Shown here: piece after piece, positions 36,180 to 48,215 of the stretch
Layout: each line of letters opens with the position of its first letter
How positions within the stretch are numbered: the stretch's first letter is position 1
NCBI GenBank assembly: GCA_017311185.1
Contig: JAESUZ010003495.1
Location: forward strand, 372,001 to 436,000
Reading direction: 5' to 3'
DNA length: 64,000 nt
Origin: Proteles cristata cristata
Lineage: Eukaryota > Chordata > Mammalia > Carnivora > Hyaenidae
Translations under genes and position numbers: made by a program
The notes under the pieces: model-generated
What the model saw: only the letters and a program-made list of their open reading frames with translations
Database searches by the model: none
Told to the model about the DNA's origin: nothing

Positions 36180-37214
36180 GTGTTAACAGTGGAAATTCTT
36201 AGTTTGAAAAGTATGTACTCTTGCCTCATTTTTAGAAGGTGAAGTTGGCATCTTTGGTGTGGGAGAACTTCTAGAGAAACGTGAATTGGATAAAGAATTT
36301 GGAGATGGGAGGAGGAGGTGGCTCTACGTGGTTACTGTCCTCCTGAAGCGCTTCATCTTAAAGAAGTAAAATGAAGTTTTGACGCTCTCTTATTCCGACC
36401 CTTCTTTGAGAATATTTCCATATTGTTTCCAGAAGTAGCAAGGATCTAGATCTAGTGAGTAAGATGTGCACCGGCGGGGCCGGGCCTGCCCGTGTGATGT
36501 ATGTGCTCACAGCGGACACCCAAAGGGCCAGTCGGGAAGGGAAACCAATAGCTGCAGATAGAAACCAGAAATTCCCCTCGAGAGATTTATTAATAGTTAC
36601 AGGCCTGCCTCAGAATCCTCTCAACATTGCCAGAGTCTGCTGGCAATAACCACTCTGAATGGTGAATAATTCACTCTGAATAACCACAGGGGAGGAAACT
36701 GCAAGGATTCAGTACCCCTGCCTCGGAACATATAGCCTGGGTCAGAGCACAGGGTCAAAGCCCCGCCTTCGCACTGGCCCCTTCCTCCAGGCACTGGGCT
36801 CCTCCCTGCTTCAGGGCTTGTGGCTGGTGGACTGACTGGTCTCCAGTGCGGGGACTAAGGACACACTCAGCTGCAGAAAGAAGACCCGGTGGCGGCCTTC
36901 CTAACCACATGTTGTCATTTCTCCTCTTTCTCAAATACTGGGTGGTGATCGCTTACAAGGGGCTGGAGCCGGCTTTTGTAGGTCCTACTTGCAGTCTTTG
37001 AGGAGATTTAAACTTCCACGTTAACTTCTTATGCGTCTTGTTCTCTTCAGCATCCCGCTTTCTCACAGAGCAAAATAGCCTGCGGTGGGCAGTGGTCTAG
37101 ATGCAGCCCCCCTCCACGGTGCTGTTGACTTAGTGACAGACAGATGGATGGTTGGAAGGAGGCAGGAGGCAAGAAAGTGAACGTCAGTTTAGCCCCAAGG
37201 TACGGTAGAGAGAA

Positions 37215-37390
37215 CATACGTTTAGGGCTCAACAGTGAATCCTGCCACCTATAGGTTGGGTGACCTTAGGCAGGGCTGTTTAATCTCACACGGCCCCCAC
37301 TTTCTGTAGGTGGGCAGAATCCGGTGTGGGGGGGCTGTTGTCATCATGTGATGTTGTGCGTGTAGAGCATATGTCCCCAGGCCGGACACA
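37215..37390 (+). repeat. MIR
   Basis: MIR style text: ctataggttgggtgacctta, ggcagggctgtttaatctc, tttctgtaggtgggcagaat. Confidence 0.5.
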
Positions 37391-39307
37391 TCAGCGCTCA
37401 GCAGACCGTGTTTTTCTTTCTCCTTCCTCACCAACTTCTTGCCGACAAGGCCACCTCAGAGTCACAAAGAAAGTCATGAGCCTGTGACCCACAGGCACCC
37501 AGGGGCTTGGGGACTCTCTAGGGGTCACCATGCACCGGTCATGCAATGACTGGCGGCCTCAGTGTCCTCTAAAATGACAAGGTCCGACTAGCTCTATCAT
37601 GCTTGCTTCCTGCTCTAGAAGTCTGTGCCTGTCTTTACACACAGGACACTGTGCAGCGGGAGAGTTCACGCCCTGAAATAGCAGGATTCTGTCAGTTTGC
37701 CCCAAGGCCGGGTGGCAGGACAAGGCAGTTGGCACGAGGTGTGTGGTGCGCTGCTCTAGGGCACTCTCTGCAATTAAAATCTGCCTCTGTTTACCTTTTG
37801 CCAAACTTAGCTCTGATATTCTCTCCTCAGATTTTGTGTAATTACTGAAAACATTTTAAAGGTCCTGCTCCTTACCAGCAACATTTGGGAGGGGGGGGAA
37901 GGATCTTTTTATTCCAGCCCATCTTTTTGGATTCCTCGACATTTCTGAACAAGGAAATGGTATCACTTGATACGCAGGGTGGGGGGGTCTTCCCACATTG
38001 ATCCTACAGACCTGCCCCGCCACCCCTCTCATGGCCTGGACAGCTGGGGCTGACCTTCCCCTCCTCCACCTCAGCCTCAGCCTCAGGACTCAGGACTGGG
38101 CTTGTTTCCTCTCCCCCCGGGGGGCAGCCTGGGGCAGGGGGCTGGGCTGCGGACCCCAGGCTGCCGCTGGTGAAGTGTCAGCATCAGGTAGCATCTTGTG
38201 TTTGAGCTTATGGAGAAGGAATCCCTCCCCCCACCCTTGTCCTTTCTTGCATCTTTTGTCAAGGCCTAGACAATCCTAATGCCTCCGAGTTAGTGCTATT
38301 TATTTTCCAGAAATAGATGCAGCCATGAAATCTCTAGCTACCCCTTCACTACTTGGGCTCTTCATAAGTGACTCTGCCCTTTTGAGTTCCTGGTTCCGTT
38401 TGGTCAGCGGGTAATTTTTGCCAAGACTAGAGTCTGCTCCAAGAGAACTTCATGGGTTACAGCAGGATGGTGGGCGTGGTCGGGAGGGGAGGGGTCTTAT
38501 GCCGCCTCCAAACCCACTCTACAAATGGCCCGCGCGGTGACTCCTGGCGGAGGGAGCCCAAGCCTTGACATATGTAAGAGGGGCCTCGCCGCGCTGCCTT
38601 TGAAGCTGGGGCAGTAATTGCCGGCTTTGATTGCACCGACTTCACTGGTGGGTTGGGCTGTGCTGGGGCTCGCCTGGCCCGGCCCAGCCACAGCCCCCCA
38701 GTGAAGCCTTAGATGTGGGAAGTCTCCAGTCTCCGGAGCCTCATGCCTGTGGTTTCTTGAAAAGAATCGTGATTTGACCTGTTTTATATCTATAAAGCCA
38801 CTCGGTAAGGCCCCCATTTCTCCCATTTGGAGGTAAGGCTTGCGCTGCCCCGATGGTCCTGTATTTTAAAGGAGCAACCACATTCGTTCTGTCTTATTTG
38901 ATAGCAAGACACATGCTCTGCCAGTTGATTCAGATACCAGTTATATGTATCAGGAGAGTGTCCTGAGTGGGAGCAGTTGCCTTTTGGTTTGCAGTTGTAC
39001 GGAACATCTGTGAAAGCAGCTCTTCGGGAGCATTGTAAAAGGACGCTGAAATCCTGAAACAGCGGTGGGAAGATGTGAAGCTGTGGAATGAAATGGCTTT
39101 AGTAGGAGATGCTGTGATTTTTTTCCAGGGAGGCGCACGGTATCTGTGTGGTAAATGGCCACACCGGAGAGCCAAGTTTGTGACTCTGCTCAGCTTGAGA
39201 AGGGAGGAGGAGAAGGCCCTCTGGTGGGGAAGGGAAGGGAAGGACGGCTTGGTGAGCCAGGAGTTGCAGGTGCTGCCCCACGTGTCAGACCTGCTGGACT
39301 GCGCGTT

Positions 39308-39331
39308 GGGGGTGGGGTGGGTGGGGTGGGT
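39308..39331 (+). other. G-quadruplex-prone run
   Basis: Five runs of three or more G separated by single T bases, on the LEF1 coding strand, 0.8 kb before the 3'UTR exon. It fits the canonical G4 pattern. Confidence 0.75.
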
Positions 39332-40761
39332 GCAGGGCTGCTCAGTCTTCAGCTCATGATTTCAGAATGAGCCCACCACGGGGGGGTGGGGACGGATCCC
39401 AGCGCAGGACCGCAGGGCCAGTCCTCATCAGGGGCAGCAGCCTGGACCAAACCTTTGGAAATGTGTGCTGCAGACATTCAGTGTAAATAGGAATGTGCGG
39501 GGTGCCTTCCCCACCAGTGCGGGCTTTGCTCCTTTGTTCTTGGAAAGCCACGGCCCTGCCTAGCTCTTATCTGTCCCCTGCTGCAGTGTTAAAAACCACA
39601 GTGCCGTGGCATGCGTGTCCCTGTTAAACAGGGACAGGTTAGCTTCACAGGAGGATGGGAAGTGACGTGGGCATGGCAGACCTCTCGGTCCGTAGCATTC
39701 TGTGCTCGTCTCCTCCCCTTTCATTTTTGCTTTGTCAGCAGCTGCCTGCGTACATAGATGGTTTCTTCAGAGTTGCCATCAGCCATCTTGAGGGATGGCG
39801 GTGACAGTAGGGGCATTAATGATAAGAACGGCCGCCAGGTCGCCATAGTGATGACGGCCCTGACAGTGCTGGGTGCGCACTCCGCGTCCCTGTGCGCACA
39901 TATACACGTACACGGCACCAAAGCAGACATTCTCCAGCGTGGTCCAAGGATTTGGGGCTCCAGTAGGGGTGTCGTTCTGGCCATCACCAAATCACCCAAG
40001 CAGACTCCTAAATGCAGAGATCTCAGGACTCGTGCTGTGTGCAATAGAAGGGAGAGGCCTGCGACGAATGCACATTAACAGCATTTCATTTGTTCCCTCT
40101 TGAGGTGGAAAACGAAGCTCATTCCCAACGTGCAAAGCCAAGGCGGCCACCCCGGGACCTCTTCTGGAGATGGAAGCTTGTTGAAAACCCAGACTGTCTC
40201 CAGGGCTTGCCCAGTGGACCCCAATGGAGAACTGCCGCCACCTTCACCCTGAGGTCACCGCTAGAGACGCTGATCCATAAAGACAATCACTGCCAAACCC
40301 CCTTTCATCTACTGCAAGAGCCAAGTTCCAAATCAAGCATAAGAGGTTTCCCAGCCGAGCAGACAGAGCACCTGAGAAAGCTCGCAGGCTGAGCAGCTGC
40401 CCCTCCTCCGCGTGCACTTCCCAGAGCGCCCTGCGTCCGCGCCTGCAACCTTTGGCAAGGACAGTAACTTGGCCATGTCTGCCTGCCGGGAGCACCCCGA
40501 GCCTGCAGCCGGCACGTCCTCACGGCCCTGGCGGGGACCTCCGTGGAAGACGTCCCTCTCTGTTGCGGTCTTCATCTTTTTTTTTTTCTTTCTCCTGACG
40601 CCTTTATTTAACAGTGCAAAAGGATCAATCTCGTGTCTGCTTTTCTTTTTTTTTAAACTTGAATTTTTTTTTAATTTACACTTTTTAGTTTAAACTTTCT
40701 TATTGTATATTTTGCTAGCTATGAGCTTTTAAGAGAAACTCAAAGATCTGGAAAAGTTTGA

Positions 40762-40767
40762 AATAAA
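40762..40767 (+). terminator. LEF1: Possible proximal LEF1 polyadenylation signal
   Basis: AATAAA in gtttgaaataaaaagg, about 660 bp into the 3'UTR exon. Use would give a shorter 3'UTR; nothing in the sequence proves use. Confidence 0.4.
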
Positions 40768-40885
40768 AAGGAAATGAAAAGAAGCCGCCCTTTTTTTGAG
40801 CGGCGTCTAGTCCGGCAAGTGGCTTCTCTGTGAATTACTTGTAACAAATAGTGGCCTCCTGTCTTCGTAAGGTGTTTGATAGTTA

Positions 40886-40891
40886 AATAAA
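40886..40891 (+). terminator. LEF1: Possible second proximal LEF1 polyadenylation signal
   Basis: AATAAA in agttaaataaatgtaac. The human transcript carries the same context, so the motif may be conserved by function or simply by low divergence of this UTR. Confidence 0.4.
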
Positions 40892-41261
40892 TGTAACAGC
40901 TGAAACCACACTGCGGGTAGCAGTTGGCAGTCCTATTCATTTTATTTTTCTTCTGATCTCCTTTGTTTAAATGGTAAACCTTAACACACTGTCAGCAGGC
41001 CGGTTTGCAGTGAGTTTTCCTTTCTTTTCACCCCCTTGTTGTAAAAAGCCCAGCACTTGAATTGTTATTACTTTCAATGTTCTGTATTTGTATCTGTTTT
41101 TATTAGCCAATTAGTGGGATTTTATGCCAGTTAAAATGAGCATTGATGTACCCATTTTTTTTTTTAAATAACAAGGCACAGCCTTTGCCCCGAACTGCCA
41201 TCTAACGTTTGTCATTCCAGTTTGAGTTAATGTGCTGAGCATTTTTTAAAAGAAGCTTTGT

Positions 41262-41267
41262 AATAAA
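41262..41267 (+). terminator. LEF1: LEF1 distal polyadenylation signal AATAAA
   Basis: The hexamer lies in gctttgtaataaaacatttt. The human LEF1 mRNA also ends just after this motif, and a T-rich downstream element follows (gtctccttttttaaa). It is the probable main 3' end, with cleavage near 41280-41285. Confidence 0.85.
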
Positions 41268-43214
41268 ACATTTTAAAACAACGTCTCCTTTTTTAAAAAA
41301 CAAAAAAAAAAGCGAAGTCCCTGGTAACCAGAGCTGGTGACGGTGAACTGTATCCACGGGCCAGGCCCGCGCTGGCCTCTCCACGTCAGAGGGGCGCCTT
41401 CTGCTGTCTCCCAAGTTGTGCAGTCCTCCCCTCCCAGGTGTAGACGTAAACTGGGGCCAGTGGGGGGAAGACTGTCTCCGGGGTTCAGATGGGAGTGACC
41501 CTCTTCCTCCCTGAGCTCCTGGGACCGCCTCCTGGGCCCCGGGCCGGGCCGTCAGCAGGCGTGAGGTCATTGCCCATCACCAGAGCTCAGCAGTCCTCAA
41601 ACTGGGCTGCCCAAGTCGAGGTGTCCCTGTGCCCCGCTCAGCTCCCGGGGGTCAACATATTCCCAGTTTTCAGTTTGTATTCCAGAATCTTCCCTTAAGC
41701 TTTCTTTAGGCTGGTATAGAAGCTGGGATCTGCTTTAACAAAAGCTATATGTCTTCAGTTTAAAAATCAGTATTTCGTGGCTCTGCATCCCTGGAACCAG
41801 TTTGAGAGCCATGGATCCCACCCACCGGCCTAACTGAAATCCCTCGCTGGGGCTGTAGCCGGTCTCCGTTCCCCACCCCCAGCACAGCTGGGGAACAGCT
41901 GGCCCCACACACACCCTCACCCTGCACGGGCTGCCATGAAGTCGCCGGGCCGTTTCTCTTCTCCCGCGAAGCGATCCGACTGCTTCCACCTTTCATCATC
42001 GGCCCTTTAATCATCTTCTTTACTCTCTTCTGGAGCCTCTCCAGCTCCTCGTCAGTCCCAGACGCGAACCAACCAGGGGAAAACTCTATTCTGTTCAGGA
42101 GACGTACTCGTTAGGATGGTTTCACACTCATTTGAAAACCTTCTGAGTTTTCTTAATGTTCAGGAACCAAACGCCCTAAAGCTGCCGTTCATGCTCTTGT
42201 CAGTTCACTAGAAAATCCAAACATACACGGTGCTGGAGGGGGTAGTGAAGTGGGGGCGGGGGGACCGATGCCAACAGTGATTGGCTTCCCTGGATCTTCG
42301 AAGCACAGGAGTCACAGTCTGCTCACCAGGTGCGGGCAAGCATACGGGGCTGGGAACGGGACCCTGCCGAAGCCCCTCGGGCCCTCTCTCCGGCGGTTCC
42401 TCTGCGTTTTTATGACAGAAAAGATGAGCGAACAATGATGAAGAAATGGAGTGTGTGGGTCCTCCCAGCCTGCTATTCCTTCCACCAACTTGATTCCCTC
42501 CTAGGTTTCTATGTTCCTTCCAGAATAGCCCGTTTCTCCCAGATAGCTCGGCTGCCCCAGGCCCGTGCTCGCTCCCGGCCCACTCCGCCAAGCCCTGCTT
42601 GCTGCGGGCAGCACTTGCGCGGGGAGAGTCGGGAGCCTCCGAGGGGTGCGGCCCCAGGGAAGCCATCCGGGGGCATCTGTGGGCAGAGGGACGTGCCTTC
42701 GGCTCTTTCTCTGTTGGATCCGGGAGTGATTTGGCTCCGTTCCCTGCAAGCTCAGAGCCGAACTGTGTGCCCAGAGGAGGATGGCATCCTGGTCCTTACG
42801 GGGGCGGGGTGGGGGGGGGGTGTTTTCCTCCTAGTTTTAGCTGGTCTGGCTGCTAAGGTTGCTGGCAAGGACCTGTCGAGCTGCTCGAAGGGGCCTTTGA
42901 ACTGTTCCATGGCTACAGCTGTAGGAGCACAGTAATTTTTTCCTCCAGCGTTTGGTCCAAGGCAGCAACAACATGGAAACCTCTAATCAAGGGCCTGTGA
43001 GCAATAACAAGATGTCTGTGTGACTTTTCTTCTAAAAGAGAAAAATCCTGAGGGGCTAATGCATGGTTCTGACAGAAAAGAGAAACTTAAATGTTCCACA
43101 CGACATAGTAGTTGTTCTACAAATTACATTTACGACTTCTGCCACAGGGGATTATGTTTCATACACAGAAACCCGGGGAATGTCAAGAGCTGCCTTGTGT
43201 GAAACCTAACTTCT

Positions 43215-44160
43215 AAGTTCTGATAAAGGGTTAACATCCAAACTATATAGAGAACTCCCACGACTCCGTAGGAAAAAAAACAAAAAACTCTAAATAGGCA
43301 GAGGATCTGAACAGGCATTTTCCAAAGAGGGCGTACAGATGGCCAAACGGGTCCGTGAAAAGGTGCCCCGCGTCACTACTCATCAGAGAGGCAAATACAC
43401 CACAATGAAAGATCACCTCACACCTGTTAGAATGTCCTCAAAAAGGTAAGAAATAGAGTTGGTAAGGATGTGGAGCCCTTTAGGCACTGTTGGTGGGAAT
43501 GTGAATTGGTGCAGCCAATCACCATATCCAGCAATTCCATTTCTGGGTATTTATCCAAAGACGACAAAAACACTAATTCAAAAAAACCACATGCACCCCA
43601 TACTCAATGCAGCACTATTAACACTAACCAAGATATGAAAGCAACCGATGTATCCATCAATGGATAAATGTATAAAGAACATATAGTATAATATACACAA
43701 TGGAATACTATTAAGCTATAAGAAAAAATGAAATCCTGGCATTTGCAACAGCTTGGATAGAACTTGAAGGCATTGTGCTAACCGAAGTCAGACCCAGACA
43801 AATACTGCATGGCCTCATTTACATGTGGAATCTAAAACAAAGCAAAAAGAGCTCATTGATACAGAGACAGAGTGGTGGCTGCCTGAGGGGAGGGGGGAGG
43901 AGGTTGTGGTGGCAAGAAATGAAGAAGGTCAAAAGATACAAACTTCCAGTTAGAACATAAGTCCCAGGGTGTAACATATAGTATGGCGACTACAGTTAAT
44001 AATACTGGATTGCATATTTGAAAGTTGCTAAGAGAACCAGAAAAAATCTTGTGACTGTAGTGATGTGAATATGCTTATGTGATCATTCCACAGTATATGC
44101 AAATATCGAATCCTACTGTACACACGCGAATAATTTATGTTCATTATACCACAAAACAAA
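43215..44160 (+). mobile_element. Old L1 3' part (L1M-type)
   Basis: Diverged ORF2 end and 3'UTR: aagggttaacatccaaac, tctgaacaggcattttcc, ggcactgttggtgggaatgt, ggaatactattaagctat, tcatttacatgtggaatcta and gactacagttaataatac follow the known order. Stops and frameshifts throughout. Sense direction is plus. Confidence 0.88.
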
Positions 44161-44340
44161 AAACCCACCTAACTTCTAGGCATACATACATACACCAAAA
44201 TCTGAACTGCTTTTTAGTAGAAACTGAATAGTTTGGCCGCAGTTAAGCATTTTAATACTAACAGAAAGATGTGATTCTAAATGTATTATGGACAAAAATA
44301 AAATCATTGGTGTGGGCCTTCACTTAGCAGATACCATTTT

Positions 44341-44767
44341 GCTTTATTTTTAAAATTTTCTTTTTTTAGTATTATAGCTAGTATATTTTATTTTTTAATT
44401 TTTTAAAATGTTTTTTAATTTATTTCTAGGAGAAAGTGAGAGACAGCGTGAGCAGGGGAGGGTCAGAGAGAGAGAGGGAGTCACAGACTGAAACAAGCTC
44501 CAGGCTCTGAGCTGGCAGTCAGCACAGAGCCCGACGCGGGGCTCGAACCCACGAACCGCGAGATCATGACCTAAGTGAAAGTCGGACGCTTAACCGACTA
44601 AGCCACCCAGGCGCCCCGTTAACTTTGAGGGAGAGAGAATCCCAAGCAGGCTCCACATTGTCAGCTTAGAGCCGGACATGGGGCTGGAACTCAAACCATG
44701 GAGATCATGACCTAAGCCAAAATCTAGAGTGGGACACTCAACCAGCTGAGCCCCACAAACACCCCAA
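44341..44767 (-). mobile_element. Older CAN-SINE carrying a nested insertion
   Basis: A diverged reverse SINE (head gagccccacaaacacccc) bounded by cagataccatttt at 44328-44340 and 44768-44780. It is interrupted by a much younger SINE, so its T-rich tail (44341 to about 44385) is separated from its body (44618-44767). Confidence 0.88.
44386..44617 (-). mobile_element. Young CAN-SINE nested in an older one
   Basis: Nearly intact reverse SINE of the same subfamily as the copies at 219 and 32553, ending ccacccaggcgcccc. It has an intact B-box region (gggctcgaaccc reversed). It lies inside the older SINE at 44341-44767. Confidence 0.92.
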
Positions 44768-45095
44768 CAGATACCATTTTGGAAGCTGCTGTTCTAACCT
44801 TCCGCAGCCCTCCACTGGGCAAACCTCCATGACCTCGCTCTGCAACTAGGAGTCGTTGAGACGGGGAACAGAAGGAAGGGTGCACTAAGAGCAGCTACTT
44901 GAGATAAACATTGCTGGTGTGAATCAATCCAAGTGAAAGCTTTGCACCTGTTAGGCAATCTAGAATTTATAGTTTTTAGTAAAACTTAAGTGAAAACTGG
45001 CTGTTTACTTGCCCTTATTGAAGAAGTAATGCTAATGTTGTTTGCTGTCAGCAGGCCTATGGGCGGCAGTCACCTGGTATTAAAAAGGCAAGACG

Positions 45096-45280
45096 GGGGC
45101 ACCTGGGGGCTCAGTTGGCTAAGTGTCTGACTTTGGCTAAGGTTACGATCTCACGGCTCATGGCTTCGAGCCCCACATCGAGCTCTGCGCTGACAGTGTT
45201 GAGCTTGCATGGGATGCTCTGCCCCTTCCCCACTTGTGTTGGCTCTCTCTCAAAATAAACTTAAAAAAAAAAGAGAGAGA
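45096..45280 (+). mobile_element. CAN-SINE (internally shortened)
   Basis: Sense orientation: ggggcacctgggggctcagt, tacgatctcacggctcatgg, tcgagccccacatcgagc, short CT region and aaaataaac tail. Confidence 0.85.
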
Positions 45281-46529
45281 GACATGATGGATGTGCTCAC
45301 TGAATATATTCTTCCTGAGCACCTGCCTATGGGCTATAACCTAGAAAAATGGCTTAACGCTTTGTAAGACTGACCTCCACCTGTGTGTGTTCTCCTGTAT
45401 AAGCATAAGCGTCCTCTCCAGGAAGGGTAACTTAGGCTTTAGTTATTTTTTCCTTTGTTCCCAGGTGTGGACACAAATTGATATATGTGACAACTTATCT
45501 CCACCTCTGGTTCACTCAACCTTCTTCCAGGGGCAAACAAAGGCAGGGAAATGGAGGATATATTGACCCTCAGCGGCTCCCTCAGGCATAATACAGAGGT
45601 GGCATCTCAGATGTTGCCTCGAGGAGTGTTTTAATCAGGAAAGGCCCTTTTGGAAACTGCCAGACCGAGTGTTCTTGCAGCTGTATGAGGTCAGATGTGA
45701 CTGTACCCATGGCAAGAAGACAGGTCTTACATTAGAAAGGAGGGGACCCAGTGGGGAAAGCCCGGGTTTGGAGTCACGCAGAGGGGAACACGGTCCACCT
45801 CCACCACTGTCAGGTGCTGTGCACCCAGGCCCTCGGAGCACGCTCGCTCCTGGGCTGCACGAAGAGATTGCCGACCTCCACAGGGCAGGGGGAGCGGGAA
45901 ACGAGACAGCCGCCTGGCCCAAACACAGGAAATGACTAAGAAACACATTTCCCCTTGAATTGTCTTGTCATTTGTTACTAAACATGTTTTGCCCAGTATA
46001 AAATATGTCTTCTTCGTATCACCTATAGCCACAGAAGATATAAACGTATTTCTTCTGCCCGTGGAAGCAGTTGGTAACCAGGATTCACTAGTCTGTTTTG
46101 GGCCAAAGATCAAGAAAATACGTCTACAAAAAGGGCAGAATCTGGATTGTACTGGATCTGCACTGATGTGTTCATTTGACATTTCCCTTTATCAGAGCCT
46201 GAGAGGTTACCAGCTAAATTAAATGAGTTTCTGCTCTCCATTAAATGTATAGAACAAATCAGTAGGAAATGTATTATTTGCCAGATGGAATGAGAACACC
46301 GCATCCAACTAGCAAACTTAATCTCACACCTGGTTTTCTTTATGATCACAGTGGAATTCGTAGATGACTCCTTTTTTTTCTCCGTCTTTAACCCGCCTCA
46401 GCATTTGAACTCAGCAGCATCACTGAATGATGTTCTGTGCTGTAATGCTATTTTCTCCCATGGAAAGAAGGTGTGAGGCAAGCAAAGTAAAACGAAGTCC
46501 CACAAATTGGTCTGTTTGCTGTCCTACGT

Positions 46530-46637
46530 TTTTTTTTTTTTTTTTTTTTAAGTAATCTCTAAACCCACTGTGGGGCTCGAACTCATGACCCGGAGACCAA
46601 GTCTTATGCTTCCCTGACTGTGCCAGCCAAGCACCCC
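46530..46637 (-). mobile_element. Short tRNA-derived SINE
   Basis: Reverse tRNA-related half only (tggggctcgaactcatgacc, gccagccaagcacccc) with a poly(T) of about 21 at the left. Confidence 0.75.
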
Positions 46638-48114
46638 TGTTGTTACAGGCCTTTTCAGTCAGCTCAGATATACAAGCTCAAACAGAGAAGGGGAACCGGT
46701 TTTACAATCTAGCTTGCCTCCCACGCTCAGCTCTGGCCTCACACAGCCCGGCCTGTACAGTGCTCACCCGGGGGGCTGCAAAAGCCCCAAAGTGCCTGGT
46801 GAACAGTCTGTTTCCCCTGTGCCAGCATCTGGCAGCTGCCATGCCTGCTCCAATTCTAAGACTCCAGTAAGCTGGGGCTGTCCTCTCTTTGATGGCTGCT
46901 CCAAGGGAACACAGTGTTCAGGCAGCACTTGCAAAAAGGGACCCCTTTTTCATGAGCTCTCAACCTGAATTCCACACTCAGCATCATGGCCACTCCAACC
47001 TTACTCTGAGACTTTAGGATGACGGTCTCTATTCTCTCCTTTAGGCTTTCCATGCTACAACAGCGCTCTGTCAGCAGCAGGCTGGGGAGTTTCCAGGGGT
47101 CACCAGGGACCCCTGAACACAGAGGCCCAAGGAGGCTGCGGCTCACTAGGGAGCGGGGAGGGGCCCTCAAACGGCGGGTCCCGGGAGTGAGGTGTTCTGT
47201 CCCTCCCTGGCCTCTCAGCATTCGGGAGCAGCCGTGACTTTAATAAAAGGACGCTATGCACTAGTTCTCTCTCCCAGCAGAAGGCAACCCCCGGCACACA
47301 CACGGACTTCACAAGAAAGGGATGACAACCGAGAAAGTCAATATAGAAGCGTTAATGACTGACCATAGGCCCAGGCCTGCCAGCGGCTGGCCAAATCCGC
47401 CCTGCAGACGGGAGCAGATGGTCCCCAGATGTGCCCACCCGCCCGCGGTTCTGACTAGGACACGCGTGCAGGTAAGCTCAAGCTTCTGCCGGCCACGTGC
47501 ACTTCGAGCGGCAGGGGCAGCCCTGTGCCCCTTCCTGCCTCCCTCCCTCCCTGCCTGCCCGGCCCAGCTTATCAGCCTCACACCAGGGAGGCTCCCTGTG
47601 GGCTCCCTCAGGCAGCTGAGCACAGACCGCTGTTCCTGGGGCTCCAAGCAGAGGACTGGGCAGCCCCAGACAGCACTTCCCACTCTGCCTGCCGGGCCCA
47701 CAAGTCCACATGGAGGCCGGAGCAGTTGCTCTGCACGCTCACCCTTCTCTAGAACCTTAACACTGAGCCTAAAAAGCTCTGGAAATCTGAAGTACATGCC
47801 CACACATCCACACAGGTCCAGAATGAGGCATTCAGGGCTCCGTCTTTCAAGCTGCCTCACGCATAACACTTGGTTTAAACACAGTCTTCCTCCCCAGGTA
47901 CTGGTGTTGGAGGCTTCTGTTTCCTGTCTTCTAACCCTGGTATTTGGGTTCAGTGACTGTTTATGAGGGGCAGTAGGAGGCACTTCTTATTCCAGGTTTT
48001 CCTCTCATACCTGCTTGCCCAAGAAAAGTCTGCATTTTTCTGCTGGAAGATTCCAGTTAAGTGCATCTACAGCAATAAGGCTGAGGTGTCACACTGATCC
48101 ACCCAGAAAACAAA

Positions 48115-48215
48115 TACCTGCCCCACTCAGGTTACATAAGCAGAGGAGCTGAGACTTAGAAGTCTGTTTAATCCCCAAACCCTTAGAAGTCTGATATTAA
48201 TCATTTATACTAACT
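48115..48215 (-). repeat. MIR-like fragment, copy 1
   Basis: Reversed MIR-like text with tcaggttacataagcagagg and tgtttaatccccaaaccc. Similar to 48900-49030. Confidence 0.4.

Larger units (their letters stand above)
26621..40104 (+). other. LEF1: LEF1 intron 11 (13.5 kb, within the 3'UTR)
   Basis: This long intron separates the stop-codon exon from the main 3'UTR. It holds three SINEs (30654, 32553, 33165), L2 and MIR pieces, and otherwise unclassified sequence. Blocks at about 31560-32530, 34380-35680 and 38280-39300 show no named repeat. Confidence 0.65.
1..41285 (+). other. LEF1: LEF1 gene, 3' part (intron 3 to polyadenylation site)
   Basis: This is the 3' portion of the gene for lymphoid enhancer-binding factor 1, a nuclear HMG-box protein that binds and bends DNA and recruits beta-catenin or Groucho/TLE corepressors at Wnt target genes. 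Nine exons (4 to 12 in human numbering) are recognised by translation, with AG acceptors, GT donors and compatible phases throughout. Together they encode the counterpart of human residues 139-399. The beta-catenin-binding N-terminus (exons 1-3) and both promoters lie upstream of the window. No frameshift or internal stop is seen. Intron lengths are about 5968, 1796, 2064, 1001, 4882, 5856, 653 and 13484 bp. The neighbour downstream is HADH in the opposite orientation. Confidence 0.97.
40105..41285 (+). other. LEF1: LEF1 exon 12: main 3'UTR
   Basis: Non-coding terminal exon of about 1.18 kb. It begins after tccctcttgag with gtggaaaacgaagctcattc, which I recognise as the start of the human LEF1 3'UTR exon. 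Conserved-looking blocks follow, including tgatccataaagacaatcac, the segment with cagtgcaaaaggatc, ttgctagctatgagctttta and aattgttattactttcaatg near the end. Three AATAAA signals occur. ORFs of 80-100 codons through this exon are chance openings. The exon is placed by recalled similarity to the human transcript and by its AG acceptor. Confidence 0.93.

Noticed and set aside
42330..42935. 201-codon ORF on the + strand downstream of LEF1
   Set aside because: GC-rich DNA with few stops in several frames, no recognisable domain, no splice context and overlapping ORFs on the other strand.
47309..47983. 224-codon minus-strand ORF facing a 214-codon plus-strand ORF
   Set aside because: Both strands open over the same GC-rich interval, which points to composition rather than coding; only the splice-site pair was kept as a low-confidence finding.
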